Shown here: positions 1 through 5,429 of the stretch, one piece after another | Numbering within the stretch: position 1 is the first letter of the stretch | How the letters are laid out: each line of letters starts with the position of its first letter | Source: Oscillospiraceae bacterium | GTDB lineage: Bacteria > Bacillota > Clostridia > Clostridiales > Clostridiaceae | NCBI GenBank assembly: GCA_009785875.1 | Contig: WQUF01000116.1 | Location: forward strand, 1-6,747 | Reading direction: 5' to 3' | Length of the DNA stretch: 6,747 bases | Made by a program: the position numbers and the translations under genes | Notes under the pieces: model-generated | Database searches by the model: none | Seen by the model: the letters and a program-made list of their open reading frames with translations, nothing else | Told to the model about the DNA's origin: nothing

Positions 1-1600
1 CAGCAATTAAATCATCATAGTTTTTAGATGAATTCTGTTTAAAAAGATCATAATAATCTAATGCAAGTTGCAGGTTATATTTAGCCATGTAATTTGTGAA
101 TGCGTCATTATTTATGTGTTCTTTGTATTCGTCTGGACCCATTACATCGTTTAATTCATATCTATCTTTTTCTGCGTTATAGTCGAATCTCGAACACCAA
201 AATTCTGCAGTTTCAAATATTATCTGAAAACCATATTTGATCATAAAATCCAAATCGGAAGTTATCTCGTAATACTGTTTTACTGCATTTGCAACTACAG
301 AAGTGATGTGGAGCTGGATAAAGCCGGATTCAATTTTAATAGGCTTGCCAGTTATGATATCAGCAGCACCCCATACAGGAGTTGTCTCGCCATCATCTAT
401 CCAGGCAGATTCCCAAGGATATTGAGCTCCTCTATATCCATTTAAGCTGGATTTTTTTCTTGCGCCAGGCAGCGTATAGTATCGATACTCCAAAAGCCTT
501 CTTGCAACATTTGGTTTTTCATACAAGAAAAATGGAAGGCAGAATACTTCACAGTCCCAAAATACATGTCCCTTATATCCTTCACCAGTGAGTCCTTTAG
601 CTGCAATGCTCATCCTGCTATCTTCATAAGGTGCCATGGAAGCTAGGTGATATATGCTGAAGTGGATAGCTAGTTCATCAAAATCGTTTTTACTTTCTAA
701 TTTAATATTACACTTTTCATAGTACTTTGAAAATAGAGAAGATGCTGATTCTTCATATAAATAATCAAAATTTTTATTCAAAAGCTTAATCCTGTTGAGA
801 CAAATGGATTTCATTTCATCTAAAGGGACGTAGGCAAATTCTAAATCACGGGATGTGTAAACAGTAGTAAATTTTTCAAATATAAATGTTTTACCCATTT
901 TTATATGGACTTCATTGCTTTTAAATATCTTTCTTCTGTCCATTTGAATCTGAGAATTTACTGATTCATCATTTGTCTTTATTATTGTATGAAACAAAAA
1001 ATGAATTTGTGATTCTGTAGTTGTGAAAACAGCTTCCATATATTCTTTGTCGTAGAGCCTTTTTGTACCTTCAGAAAAATGCTGCACCGATGAATTTGTC
1101 ATTTGACCATCTATACCAGTGGAAAATTCAAAGTGTAAATCACAGTCTAAAGGGGTGACAGAGATTTTTTGAGCTATTAAGTGCAAATTTTTAAAAGAAA
1201 CGATCCTTTCAAATTTTAGTTTATAGCGTTTACTATCTTTAGTAGAGACTTCAATTTCTCGTAATGACAAACCGGTTCTTAAGTTTAAGGATCTTTTGTA
1301 ATCGATGGTTTTGAGTTCCTCGATACTTTGTCCATCTAAAAACATGTCCACACCAACTACATCAGCTGCATTGGGAAGCTCAGTAACTTCGTTTTCATAA
1401 AATTTGTTAAAAGTTCCTGCAATAAAAAGACCCCTCGTCTGTTTCACATACTTTTCTTCTAAAGAATTGCGAAGGCCTAAGTATCCATTTCCTTGAGCCA
1501 TGATAGTTTCACATTTGCCTAAGTTTTGTTTATCTAAACAGTCTTCTGCAATTATGAAATTCTTGTCTTCATTTTGTCCTAAATCATAAATTATTGCCAT
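1..1600 (-). CDS. GH65 disaccharide phosphorylase (kojibiose/nigerose/trehalose/maltose phosphorylase family), 3' end outside window
   Basis: This cytosolic inverting phosphorylase of glycoside hydrolase family 65 cleaves an alpha-glucosyl disaccharide with phosphate to give beta-glucose 1-phosphate and a sugar. I translated the frame by hand: it is open from ATG 1600 to the window edge, 533 codons of a family that usually has about 750-780. Residues 1 to about 270 are the N-terminal beta-sandwich. The (alpha/alpha)6 barrel carries GEGYKGHVFWDCEVF (339-353) and VMGPDEYKEH (486-495); E491 fits the family's general acid, E487 in Lactobacillus brevis maltose phosphorylase. The phosphate-binding C-terminal part is not in view. 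The acceptor-loop region (about 399-432) lacks the ECHNEWEIT-type motif of maltose phosphorylases and reads GKPIKIESGFIQLHI, more like kojibiose or nigerose phosphorylases, so the substrate is unsettled. A GAGG ribosome binding site lies about 6 bases before the ATG. It has its own promoter and operator-like palindrome, separate from lysA upstream. Confidence 0.93.
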   Translation of the reverse strand, partial: MAIIYDLGQNEDKNFIIAEDCLDKQNLGKCETIMAQGNGYLGLRNSLEEKYVKQTRGLFIAGTFNKFYENEVTELPNAADVVGVDMFLDGQSIEELKTIDYKRSLNLRTGLSLREIEVSTKDSKRYKLKFERIVSFKNLHLIAQKISVTPLDCDLHFEFSTGIDGQMTNSSVQHFSEGTKRLYDKEYMEAVFTTTESQIHFLFHTIIKTNDESVNSQIQMDRRKIFKSNEVHIKMGKTFIFEKFTTVYTSRDLEFAYVPLDEMKSICLNRIKLLNKNFDYLYEESASSLFSKYYEKCNIKLESKNDFDELAIHFSIYHLASMAPYEDSRMSIAAKGLTGEGYKGHVFWDCEVFCLPFFLYEKPNVARRLLEYRYYTLPGARKKSSLNGYRGAQYPWESAWIDDGETTPVWGAADIITGKPIKIESGFIQLHITSVVANAVKQYYEITSDLDFMIKYGFQIIFETAEFWCSRFDYNAEKDRYELNDVMGPDEYKEHINNDAFTNYMAKYNLQLALDYYDLFKQNSSKNYDDLIA

Positions 1601-1614
1601 AAATTACCTCATAA

Positions 1615-1632
1615 ATCCGAAACGATACGGAT
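1615..1632. promoter_or_regulatory. Operator-like 18-bp palindrome, LacI-family style
   Basis: The sequence ATCCGAAACGATACGGAT is an interrupted palindrome: ATCCG and CGGAT arms match exactly, and the centre is a CG dinucleotide with symmetric A and T positions. A central CpG in a palindrome of this size is typical of LacI/GalR-family operators in Bacillota. It sits between the predicted transcription start and the ribosome binding site of the GH65 gene, where a bound repressor would block transcription. It fits the CcpA cre consensus poorly, so a sugar-specific repressor is the better guess. No regulator gene is in the window. Confidence 0.55.
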
Positions 1633-1644
1633 AATTTTAATTAA

Positions 1645-1673
1645 ATTTTATACGTTTTCAGATCAATAGTCAA
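1645..1673 (-). promoter_or_regulatory. Sigma-A type promoter of the GH65 gene
   Basis: Read on the minus strand, TTGACT (1673-1668) is followed after 17 bases by TAAAAT (1650-1645), a good vegetative promoter. The expected transcription start is near 1638, about 38 bases before the GH65 start codon and just ahead of the palindrome at 1615-1632. It lies downstream of the lysA terminator, so GH65 is probably its own transcription unit. A TATAAA overlaps at a less usual 15-base spacing. Confidence 0.7.
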
Positions 1674-1689
1674 TAGGTTTATTTAGAAA

Positions 1690-1719
1690 AAATGCTGGTT
1701 AAAGATAAAACCAGCATTT
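1690..1719 (-). terminator. Intrinsic terminator of lysA
   Basis: Just after the lysA stop codon, on the minus strand, an 11-bp perfect stem (AAATGCTGGTT / AACCAGCATTT) closes an 8-base loop and runs into a T-rich stretch. This is a standard rho-independent terminator. It separates lysA from the GH65 gene, which restarts from its own promoter. Confidence 0.85.
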
Positions 1720-1727
1720 AAAATTTT

Positions 1728-3014
1728 CTATATTTCATTGTGCAGCATCTCTTCATAGGTTAACCTTCTATATGAAAGCCTATGAGTTTTATCTTTTACA
1801 AATACCACTGATGGAACTGAATTTCTATTGTATTGTGAAGCCATTGAAAAGCAATATGCACCAGTTGCAAATACCGCTAAAATATCGTTAGGTTTTGGAG
1901 AATTTAATGTGCAGCTTTCAAGCAGGATATCTCCAGATTCGCAGCATTTACCTGATATAGTTATGGTTTCCATTTGACCCTCTGTCATTCTATTTGCAAT
2001 AGCACATTCGTATTTTGCATTATAAAGTGCCGGTCTTATATTATCTCCCATTCCTCCATCTACTGAAATGTACTTTTTTATTCCTTCTATTTCTTTTACA
2101 GCTCCCAGTTTGTACAAAGTTGTACCGGCTTCTCCAACTATGCTTCTTCCAGGTTCGATTACAAGTTTTGGAATAGCAATATTTAAGGAATTTGACTCTT
2201 CAATATAAAACTCTATTAATTTATCGCAGATCTCTTTGATGGTGAGAGGGTCGTCGTCATTTGAATAGTAGATTCCAAATCCTCCACCTAAATTTATTTC
2301 TTCTACATCATAATCATATTCATCTTTTATGTCTTTAATGATGGAAACCAAAGCATGTACTTCTTCTTTAAAAGGCTTGATCTCAAATATTTGCGAGCCT
2401 ATATGGCAATGTATTCCTGCTAATCTAATAAATTTAGATTTAACTGCTTTGTCTATTGCAATCTTTAATTTATTTTTAATGATGGTAAATCCAAATTTAG
2501 TGTCAATTCCAGCAGTTTTAACATATTCGTGAGTGTGTGCATCGATGCCTGGAGAAACTCTTAAGAGGACATTTTGAATTTTATTTTGTTTTTTGCATTC
2601 AGATTCTAGCATTTCAAGTTCATAGAAGTTATCTACAACAATTCTCCCAACGCTATATTTAACTGCCATCTCAATTTCATCTAAAGATTTGTTATTTCCA
2701 TGAAAATAGATTTTTTCTAAAGGGAAACCTGCTTTTATAGCTGTATATAATTCGCCACCTGATACCACGTCCAAACCTAACCCTTCTTCATGGATTATTT
2801 TACACATATACATGGTTAGAAACGCTTTTCCAGCATAACATACTTTAAAGCCTTTGTCTATGAAGTTTTCTCTGTACTCTTTGCATTTTTTTCTGATGAT
2901 TTCTTCATTCATAACGTATAATGGTGTACCATAATACTGAGCGAGATCCAGACAGGATACTCCAGCTATGTAAAGGATATCTTCTTTTGTTTCCATAGAA
3001 TTTACTATTTTCAA
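1728..3014 (-). CDS. lysA: Diaminopimelate decarboxylase LysA
   Basis: This PLP enzyme catalyses the last step of lysine synthesis, meso-diaminopimelate to L-lysine plus CO2, in the cytosol. The protein is a full-length fold-type III decarboxylase of 428 residues. The PLP lysine is K63 in CYAGKAFL. Further family motifs are GIHCHIGSQ (about 201-208), the phosphate-binding GGGFG (243-247), EPGR (287-290), VDGGMGDNIRPALY (about 318-331), CESGD (358-362, the cysteine contributed across the dimer) and GAYCFSM (385-391). I chose the TTG at 3014 because it lies 8 bases after AAAGGTGG. The frame-extending GTG at 3026 is itself part of that Shine-Dalgarno, and the ATG at 2996 has no ribosome binding site. 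Expression is controlled by the lysine riboswitch just upstream. A terminator follows the stop, so the gene is monocistronic here. Confidence 0.96.
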   Translation of the reverse strand: MKIVNSMETKEDILYIAGVSCLDLAQYYGTPLYVMNEEIIRKKCKEYRENFIDKGFKVCYAGKAFLTMYMCKIIHEEGLGLDVVSGGELYTAIKAGFPLEKIYFHGNNKSLDEIEMAVKYSVGRIVVDNFYELEMLESECKKQNKIQNVLLRVSPGIDAHTHEYVKTAGIDTKFGFTIIKNKLKIAIDKAVKSKFIRLAGIHCHIGSQIFEIKPFKEEVHALVSIIKDIKDEYDYDVEEINLGGGFGIYYSNDDDPLTIKEICDKLIEFYIEESNSLNIAIPKLVIEPGRSIVGEAGTTLYKLGAVKEIEGIKKYISVDGGMGDNIRPALYNAKYECAIANRMTEGQMETITISGKCCESGDILLESCTLNSPKPNDILAVFATGAYCFSMASQYNRNSVPSVVFVKDKTHRLSYRRLTYEEMLHNEI

Positions 3015-3033
3015 TTTATACTCCACCTTTTAT

Positions 3034-3073
3034 TAAAAATAAAAAAATACAGCAAAAGATTATCTACTGTATT
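3034..3073 (-). terminator. Riboswitch-controlled intrinsic terminator in the lysA leader
   Basis: On the minus strand AATACAGTAGA and TTTTGCTGTATT form a stem of about 11 bp (two G-T pairs) with a short loop, followed by a run of seven T and further T. It lies between the lysine aptamer and the lysA start. The 5' arm contains GTAGAT, which can instead pair with ATCTAT just after the aptamer's P1 strand (near 3083-3090). That gives a plausible antiterminator when lysine is absent; this alternative pairing is my inference. Confidence 0.75.
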
Positions 3074-3087
3074 ATAATATGCATAGA

Positions 3088-3258
3088 TTACCTTTGTAGT
3101 TCTCCACCATTTTGGTGACAGCCTAATATATATTGTATATTAGTCCAGGAAATCATTTTGCGAAAAAATTTCCTTCGGCCATAAGTCCCTTTCATTTTTC
3201 CTAAGCTTGCCAGCTAAAAAAATTACTATTTACTTAAAGCACCTCTACCCTAAGATAA
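3088..3258 (-). promoter_or_regulatory. Lysine riboswitch (L-box) aptamer
   Basis: The minus-strand leader contains the L-box core in order: AGGGTAGAGGTGC (about 3240-3252), AAGTA, AAAGGGACTTATGGCCGAAGG (within about 3171-3197; kink-turn and GCCGAAG element), CCTGGA, and CTGTCACC (about 3115-3122). The closing P1 helix can be drawn as TTATCTT (3252-3258) with AAGGTAA (3088-3094). By family knowledge, lysine binding stabilises P1, lets the downstream terminator form and shuts off transcription. The position ahead of lysA fits exactly. The ends are approximate because they rest on P1 pairing done by eye. Confidence 0.93.
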
Positions 3259-3277
3259 GTTTTATTAAATTGTTTTG

Positions 3278-3306
3278 ATTATACAATAATGTTTTAATAA
3301 AGTAAA
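3278..3306 (-). promoter_or_regulatory. Promoter of the lysine riboswitch-lysA transcript
   Basis: On the minus strand TTTACT (3306-3301) and a perfect TATAAT (3283-3278) are 17 bases apart. The predicted start near 3271 is about a dozen bases ahead of the first P1 strand of the aptamer, as expected for a leader RNA. Confidence 0.75.
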
Positions 3307-3319
3307 GGAAAATTATAAT

Positions 3320-3426
3320 TTGAATCAGAAACAATTAATATAGTAATTGCTTCAGGTATATTTGTTGTAAGACTAATTGGACTTGCAATAAACATCATTA
3401 AACTTGTTAAAGACATAAAAAATTAA
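3320..3426 (+). pseudogene. Possible remnant of a tiny hydrophobic-peptide gene
   Basis: From 3322 to the TAA at 3424-3426 an open frame encodes a tail with one hydrophobic segment and a basic end: IVIASGIFVVRLIGL followed by AINIIKLVKDIKN. It has no ATG, GTG or TTG in frame after the preceding stop. A TTG at 3320 with AAAGGA 10 bases upstream starts in another frame and stops after seven codons (MNQKQLI), and a single-base deletion would join the two. This looks like a broken gene for a small membrane peptide, the size class of type I toxins or small membrane regulators, but I do not recognise the family. The tail is echoed in degenerate form at 3914-3943. It could also be chance in AT-rich DNA. 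Confidence 0.35.
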
Positions 3427-3466
3427 CTACTTTTCTTTAGATAAGCTTCAAATAGCTATTTTTAGC
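3397..3466 (+). repeat. Copy 1 of a diverged terminator-containing repeat
   Basis: The stretch begins ATTAAACTTG, carries CATAAAAAAT, and ends TAGCTATTTTTA. It aligns with 3915-3984 over about 70 bases with one gap and clear but imperfect identity. Here it covers the end of the hydrophobic-peptide remnant and a weakened hairpin (TTAACTA against TAGCTA with a mismatch). Copy 2 has the same layout with an intact hairpin. Confidence 0.5.
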
Positions 3467-3508
3467 TACTTGGGTAAACTGCTAATAAAATTCTAGTTAC
3501 TAATAATA

Positions 3509-3549
3509 AAATATCACCTTTTACATTATATGTAAAAGGTGATATTTTT
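3509..3549. terminator. Perfect 18-bp-stem hairpin, probable terminator
   Basis: Arms 3509-3526 and 3530-3547 are exactly complementary around the three-base loop TAT. The plus strand runs into TTTTT; the minus strand side is also T-rich, so it could act both ways. No intact gene ends immediately before it. The nearest candidate on the plus strand is the hydrophobic-peptide remnant ending at 3426. A stem this long and perfect with a tiny loop is more than a terminator needs. Confidence 0.6.
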
Positions 3550-3603
3550 ATGCATGTAATTATAAATAACATTAAAAATATTTATGAAATATGTGTTATT
3601 ATT

Positions 3604-3609
3604 TATAAT
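3604..3609 (+). promoter_or_regulatory. Candidate -10 box for the methyltransferase remnant
   Basis: A perfect TATAAT lies 25 bases upstream of the ATG at 3635, just ahead of the ribosome binding site GGAGG. A weak -35 (TTTATG, 3581-3586) is 17 bases away. The match is good only at the -10, so the promoter is tentative. Confidence 0.4.
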
Positions 3610-3634
3610 AGAATAATAGTGGAGGTTAATATTT

Positions 3635-3913
3635 ATGGGAACGAATTATTCTAAACATGCAACCTTTTGGGATTGGGATAAATATGATAGGTCAAAGGAA
3701 TTTGAATTTTGGTATAAAATGAGCAAAAATTATGGTAAAAATGTTCTCTGTCCAATGTATAATGAGCATTTTGTTTCATTGCAATTGTATGATAAAGATG
3801 TTTTATTTAATCTTATCAATGATTGTGGATTTAAAGTGATTGATGAATTTTCTGATTATGATTTTAATAAAAGGCTAGATTCCAATTGTTTTCTTGAAAT
3901 AAAAAAGATTTAG
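3635..3913 (+). pseudogene. Internally deleted class I SAM-dependent methyltransferase (92 codons)
   Basis: The N-terminal 40 residues (KHATFWDWDKYDRSKEFEFW, then KMSKNYGKNVLCPM) resemble the start of a clostridial class I methyltransferase family, in which this stretch leads into the SAM-binding motif I (PMCA.GE.GAYMA type). Here the text jumps after LCPM to YNEHFVSLQLYDKDV and the family-like C-terminal end (NLINDCGFKVIDEFSDYDF). Full members are about 250 residues, so some 160 residues holding the SAM site and core sheet seem to be missing in frame. As it stands it cannot bind SAM by the normal mode. It keeps a good GGAGG ribosome binding site, a candidate promoter and a terminator, so it may still be expressed. 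The family assignment rests on memory of the end motifs; a genuine small protein is the alternative. Confidence 0.6.
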
Positions 3914-3914
3914 T

Positions 3915-4013
3915 AATTAAACTTGATAAAAACATAAAAAATAGCTACCATATTTTAGAACAATACTAAAGTAGCTATTTTTATACGTGTAATTTAAAAT
4001 TTACATTAAAAGT
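3915..4013 (+). repeat. Copy 2 of the diverged terminator-containing repeat
   Basis: Positions 3915-3984 align with 3397-3466. The stretch that follows, about 3979-4013 (TTTTTATACGTGTAATTT then ACATTAAAAG), aligns with about 3546-3580 (TTTTTATGCATGTAATTA then ACATTAAAAA). In copy 1 these two blocks are separated by about 80 extra bases that include the 18-bp-stem hairpin. Copy 2 follows directly after the stop of the methyltransferase remnant. Confidence 0.5.
3937..3982. terminator. Bidirectional terminator between convergent genes
   Basis: AAAAATAGCTAC (3937-3948) pairs with GTAGCTATTTTT (3971-3982), with an inner TTTAG/CTAAA pairing extending the stem. T runs lie on both sides in the respective transcript. 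It serves the methyltransferase remnant from the left (plus) and the coiled-coil gene from the right (minus). Confidence 0.75.
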
Positions 4014-4027
4014 CATGTTGATCTCTA

Positions 4028-4354
4028 TTAAGCTTCTTTTGAACTAAATCTTTTAATTTTTATCATGTCTAGCGTATACGAATCCATCTTTAAATCTAGA
4101 GAATTAATATCAAATTTGATTTGTTTAATATCTTGCTTAAGTTCATTCTTCGCTTCTTTTATCTGCAGATTAACTCCTTCAGTCACTTCAAAAAGCATAC
4201 TATGTGTTAATTTCATATCAGCATCAAATGAATCCATTCTTTTGTCAAATGAATCCATTCTTTTGTCAAGTGAATCCATTCTTTTGATTAACTCTTTTTT
4301 TACATCATTTAAATCTTTTCTAATTTCTTCTAATATTATTTTTATATCGTCCAT
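4028..4354 (-). CDS. Small coiled-coil protein of unknown function
   Basis: This is a 108-residue, highly charged, almost wholly helical protein with no signal peptide, membrane segment or cysteine. Residues 24-44 are three heptads of the form KRMDS(L/F)D. Flanking residues 1-23 and 62-97 continue a heptad-like pattern (for example IKEAKNELKQDIKQI), so it should form a long coiled coil and oligomerise. Bacillota carry many such short proteins with variable numbers of near-identical heptads; their role is unknown to me and I assign none. The start ATG at 4354 has AAGGAG 9 bases upstream and an extended -10 box (TGTTATAAT, 4383-4391) about 30 bases further. Transcription runs toward the bidirectional terminator at 3937-3982. 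The opposite strand also carries an open frame, a shadow of the repetitive coding. Confidence 0.8.
   Translation of the reverse strand: MDDIKIILEEIRKDLNDVKKELIKRMDSLDKRMDSFDKRMDSFDADMKLTHSMLFEVTEGVNLQIKEAKNELKQDIKQIKFDINSLDLKMDSYTLDMIKIKRFSSKEA
4229..4291 (-). repeat. Three 21-bp tandem repeats inside the coiled-coil gene
   Basis: The unit is one heptad long (4229-4249, 4250-4270, 4271-4291). The first two copies differ by one base; the third matches for about 16 bases and then diverges. A partial unit (GCATCAAA) precedes it at 4221-4228. The 21-bp period keeps the frame, so copy number could change by slippage without breaking the protein. Confidence 0.85.
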
Positions 4355-4382
4355 TACACAGCACTCCTTAGCTTGTTAATTT

Positions 4383-4391
4383 ATTATAACA
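4383..4391 (-). promoter_or_regulatory. Extended -10 promoter element of the coiled-coil gene
   Basis: On the minus strand TGTTATAAT contains a perfect TATAAT preceded by TG at the extended -10 position. No good -35 is present at 17 bases (TTGATA at 4416-4411 is too far, 22 bases). Extended -10 promoters can work without a strong -35. Confidence 0.5.
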
Positions 4392-4607
4392 CTTTTTAAT
4401 TAGTTTTTTCTATCAAAGTTTTTTTCTTGAATATTAAATTATTGACCTAAAAAGCTTTATTTATAGCATCAACTGTTGGTCTTAAAAATAAAGAAAAAAA
4501 TTGATCTTTAATTTAAGATTTTATGCCACAATTTTAGAGATTTTAAAAAACACATAGCATATAATTATCTTATATAGTCTACGCATTTTTTTGAGGAGAG
4601 TGATAGT

Positions 4608-5399
4608 ATGAATACAGGAATATTTTTATGGTTTGGTTATGATGTTCCTGCAAAAGATCGATTGAAAACAATTGCAGAAGCAGGTTTTCAGAATATTTGC
4701 ATTTGGTGGGGTGATCAGTACAAAAATGCAGCTGGACCTAAAGAAGAAATACCGGATCTAGCTAGAAGCTATGGTCTTCAAGTGGAAAATATACACACGG
4801 ATTATGAAAGTACACATCTAATTTGGACAGATAAATTAGGATGGGAAGATGTGGTAAAAAGATATTTAAAAAATGTCGATGATTGCTATAATAATGAGAT
4901 AGAAACTATGGTTTTACACTTAACAGATAGGGGTAATCAACCAGAACCTAATGATTTAGGAGTGGATCGTTTAAAGAGAATAGTGGATTTAGCAGAGAGG
5001 AGAGGTGTTAATATTGCAATTGAGAATTTAAGAAAATCTGAATATTTAAGTTTTGTATTTGATAAAATCAATTCTAATAAGCTTAAATTTTGTTACGATA
5101 GTGGCCATGAAAATATTTTTTCAAAAAATGGCTATTTACTAGATAAATTTGGCAATAAATTGATCTGCTTGCACTTACATGATAACGATGGGACTTCTGA
5201 TCAGCATAGGATACCAGGTGAAGGAACCATAGACTGGAGTAATATTTGTAAAAAACTTAGAGATAATGATTATAAAGGATCGATCACTTTAGAAGTGACA
5301 AATGAGTTTTCAGATAAGTATAAATTTTATTCATATGATAAATTTTTATTTGAGGCTTTTAAAAAGGCTTCTGATATTTATAATGGTGTTCATAAATAA
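4608..5399 (+). CDS. TIM-barrel sugar phosphate isomerase/epimerase (AP endonuclease 2-like fold)
   Basis: This 263-residue protein of the xylose isomerase-like TIM barrel superfamily probably interconverts keto sugars or inositol-type compounds using a divalent metal. Candidate metal ligands fall at the expected strand ends: E139 in NIAIENL, D164 and H167 in FCYDSGHEN, H189/H191 in CLHLHDND, H200 in DQHRIPGEG, and E229 in SITLEV. The sequence HRIPGEGTIDW (200-210) is a family hallmark. The N-terminus MNTGIFLWFGYD is the first beta strand, which supports the ATG at 4608. GAGGAG lies 9 bases upstream, and a possible TATAAT sits at 4560-4565. Length is typical of the family. Its substrate cannot be read from sequence. 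It stands alone between promoter and a convergent gene 28 bases downstream, with no sugar transporter beside it. Confidence 0.88.
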   Translation: MNTGIFLWFGYDVPAKDRLKTIAEAGFQNICIWWGDQYKNAAGPKEEIPDLARSYGLQVENIHTDYESTHLIWTDKLGWEDVVKRYLKNVDDCYNNEIETMVLHLTDRGNQPEPNDLGVDRLKRIVDLAERRGVNIAIENLRKSEYLSFVFDKINSNKLKFCYDSGHENIFSKNGYLLDKFGNKLICLHLHDNDGTSDQHRIPGEGTIDWSNICKKLRDNDYKGSITLEVTNEFSDKYKFYSYDKFLFEAFKKASDIYNGVHK

Positions 5400-5408
5400 C
5401 TTAAAAAA

Positions 5409-5429
5409 AGAAGCCTTTATAAGACTTCT
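5409..5429 (-). terminator. Terminator overlapping the stop codon of the minus-strand membrane-protein gene
   Basis: On the minus strand AGAAGTC and GGCTTCT pair (7 bp, one G-T) around a 7-base loop, followed directly by seven T. The first arm overlaps the TAG stop codon at 5428-5430. The plus-strand side lacks a T run, so the isomerase gene may rely on read-into or another signal. Confidence 0.7.

Noticed and set aside
382..591. Plus-strand open frame of 69 codons
   Set aside because: It lies wholly inside the GH65 coding region on the other strand, whose catalytic-domain motifs are continuous here.
1613..1634. CcpA cre site upstream of GH65
   Set aside because: Aligned on the central CG, the cre positions T2, G3 and C14 do not match, so a LacI-family operator of other specificity fits better.
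2329..2532. Plus-strand open frame of 67 codons
   Set aside because: It is antisense to lysA motifs (HCHIGSQ region) and has no ribosome binding site.
4229..4291. CRISPR array
   Set aside because: The 21-bp units are contiguous with no spacers and encode protein heptads in frame.
4065..4379. Plus-strand open frame of 104 codons rich in Ser, Ile, Leu
   Set aside because: It is the mirror of the repetitive coiled-coil gene. The minus-strand reading has the AAGGAG site, extended -10 and sensible heptads.
4392..4600. RNA gene or further small gene in the gap before the isomerase
   Set aside because: I saw only AT-rich sequence with a loose imperfect palindrome (ATCTTTAATTTAAGAT near 4504) and a possible -10 at 4560-4565; nothing supports a gene.
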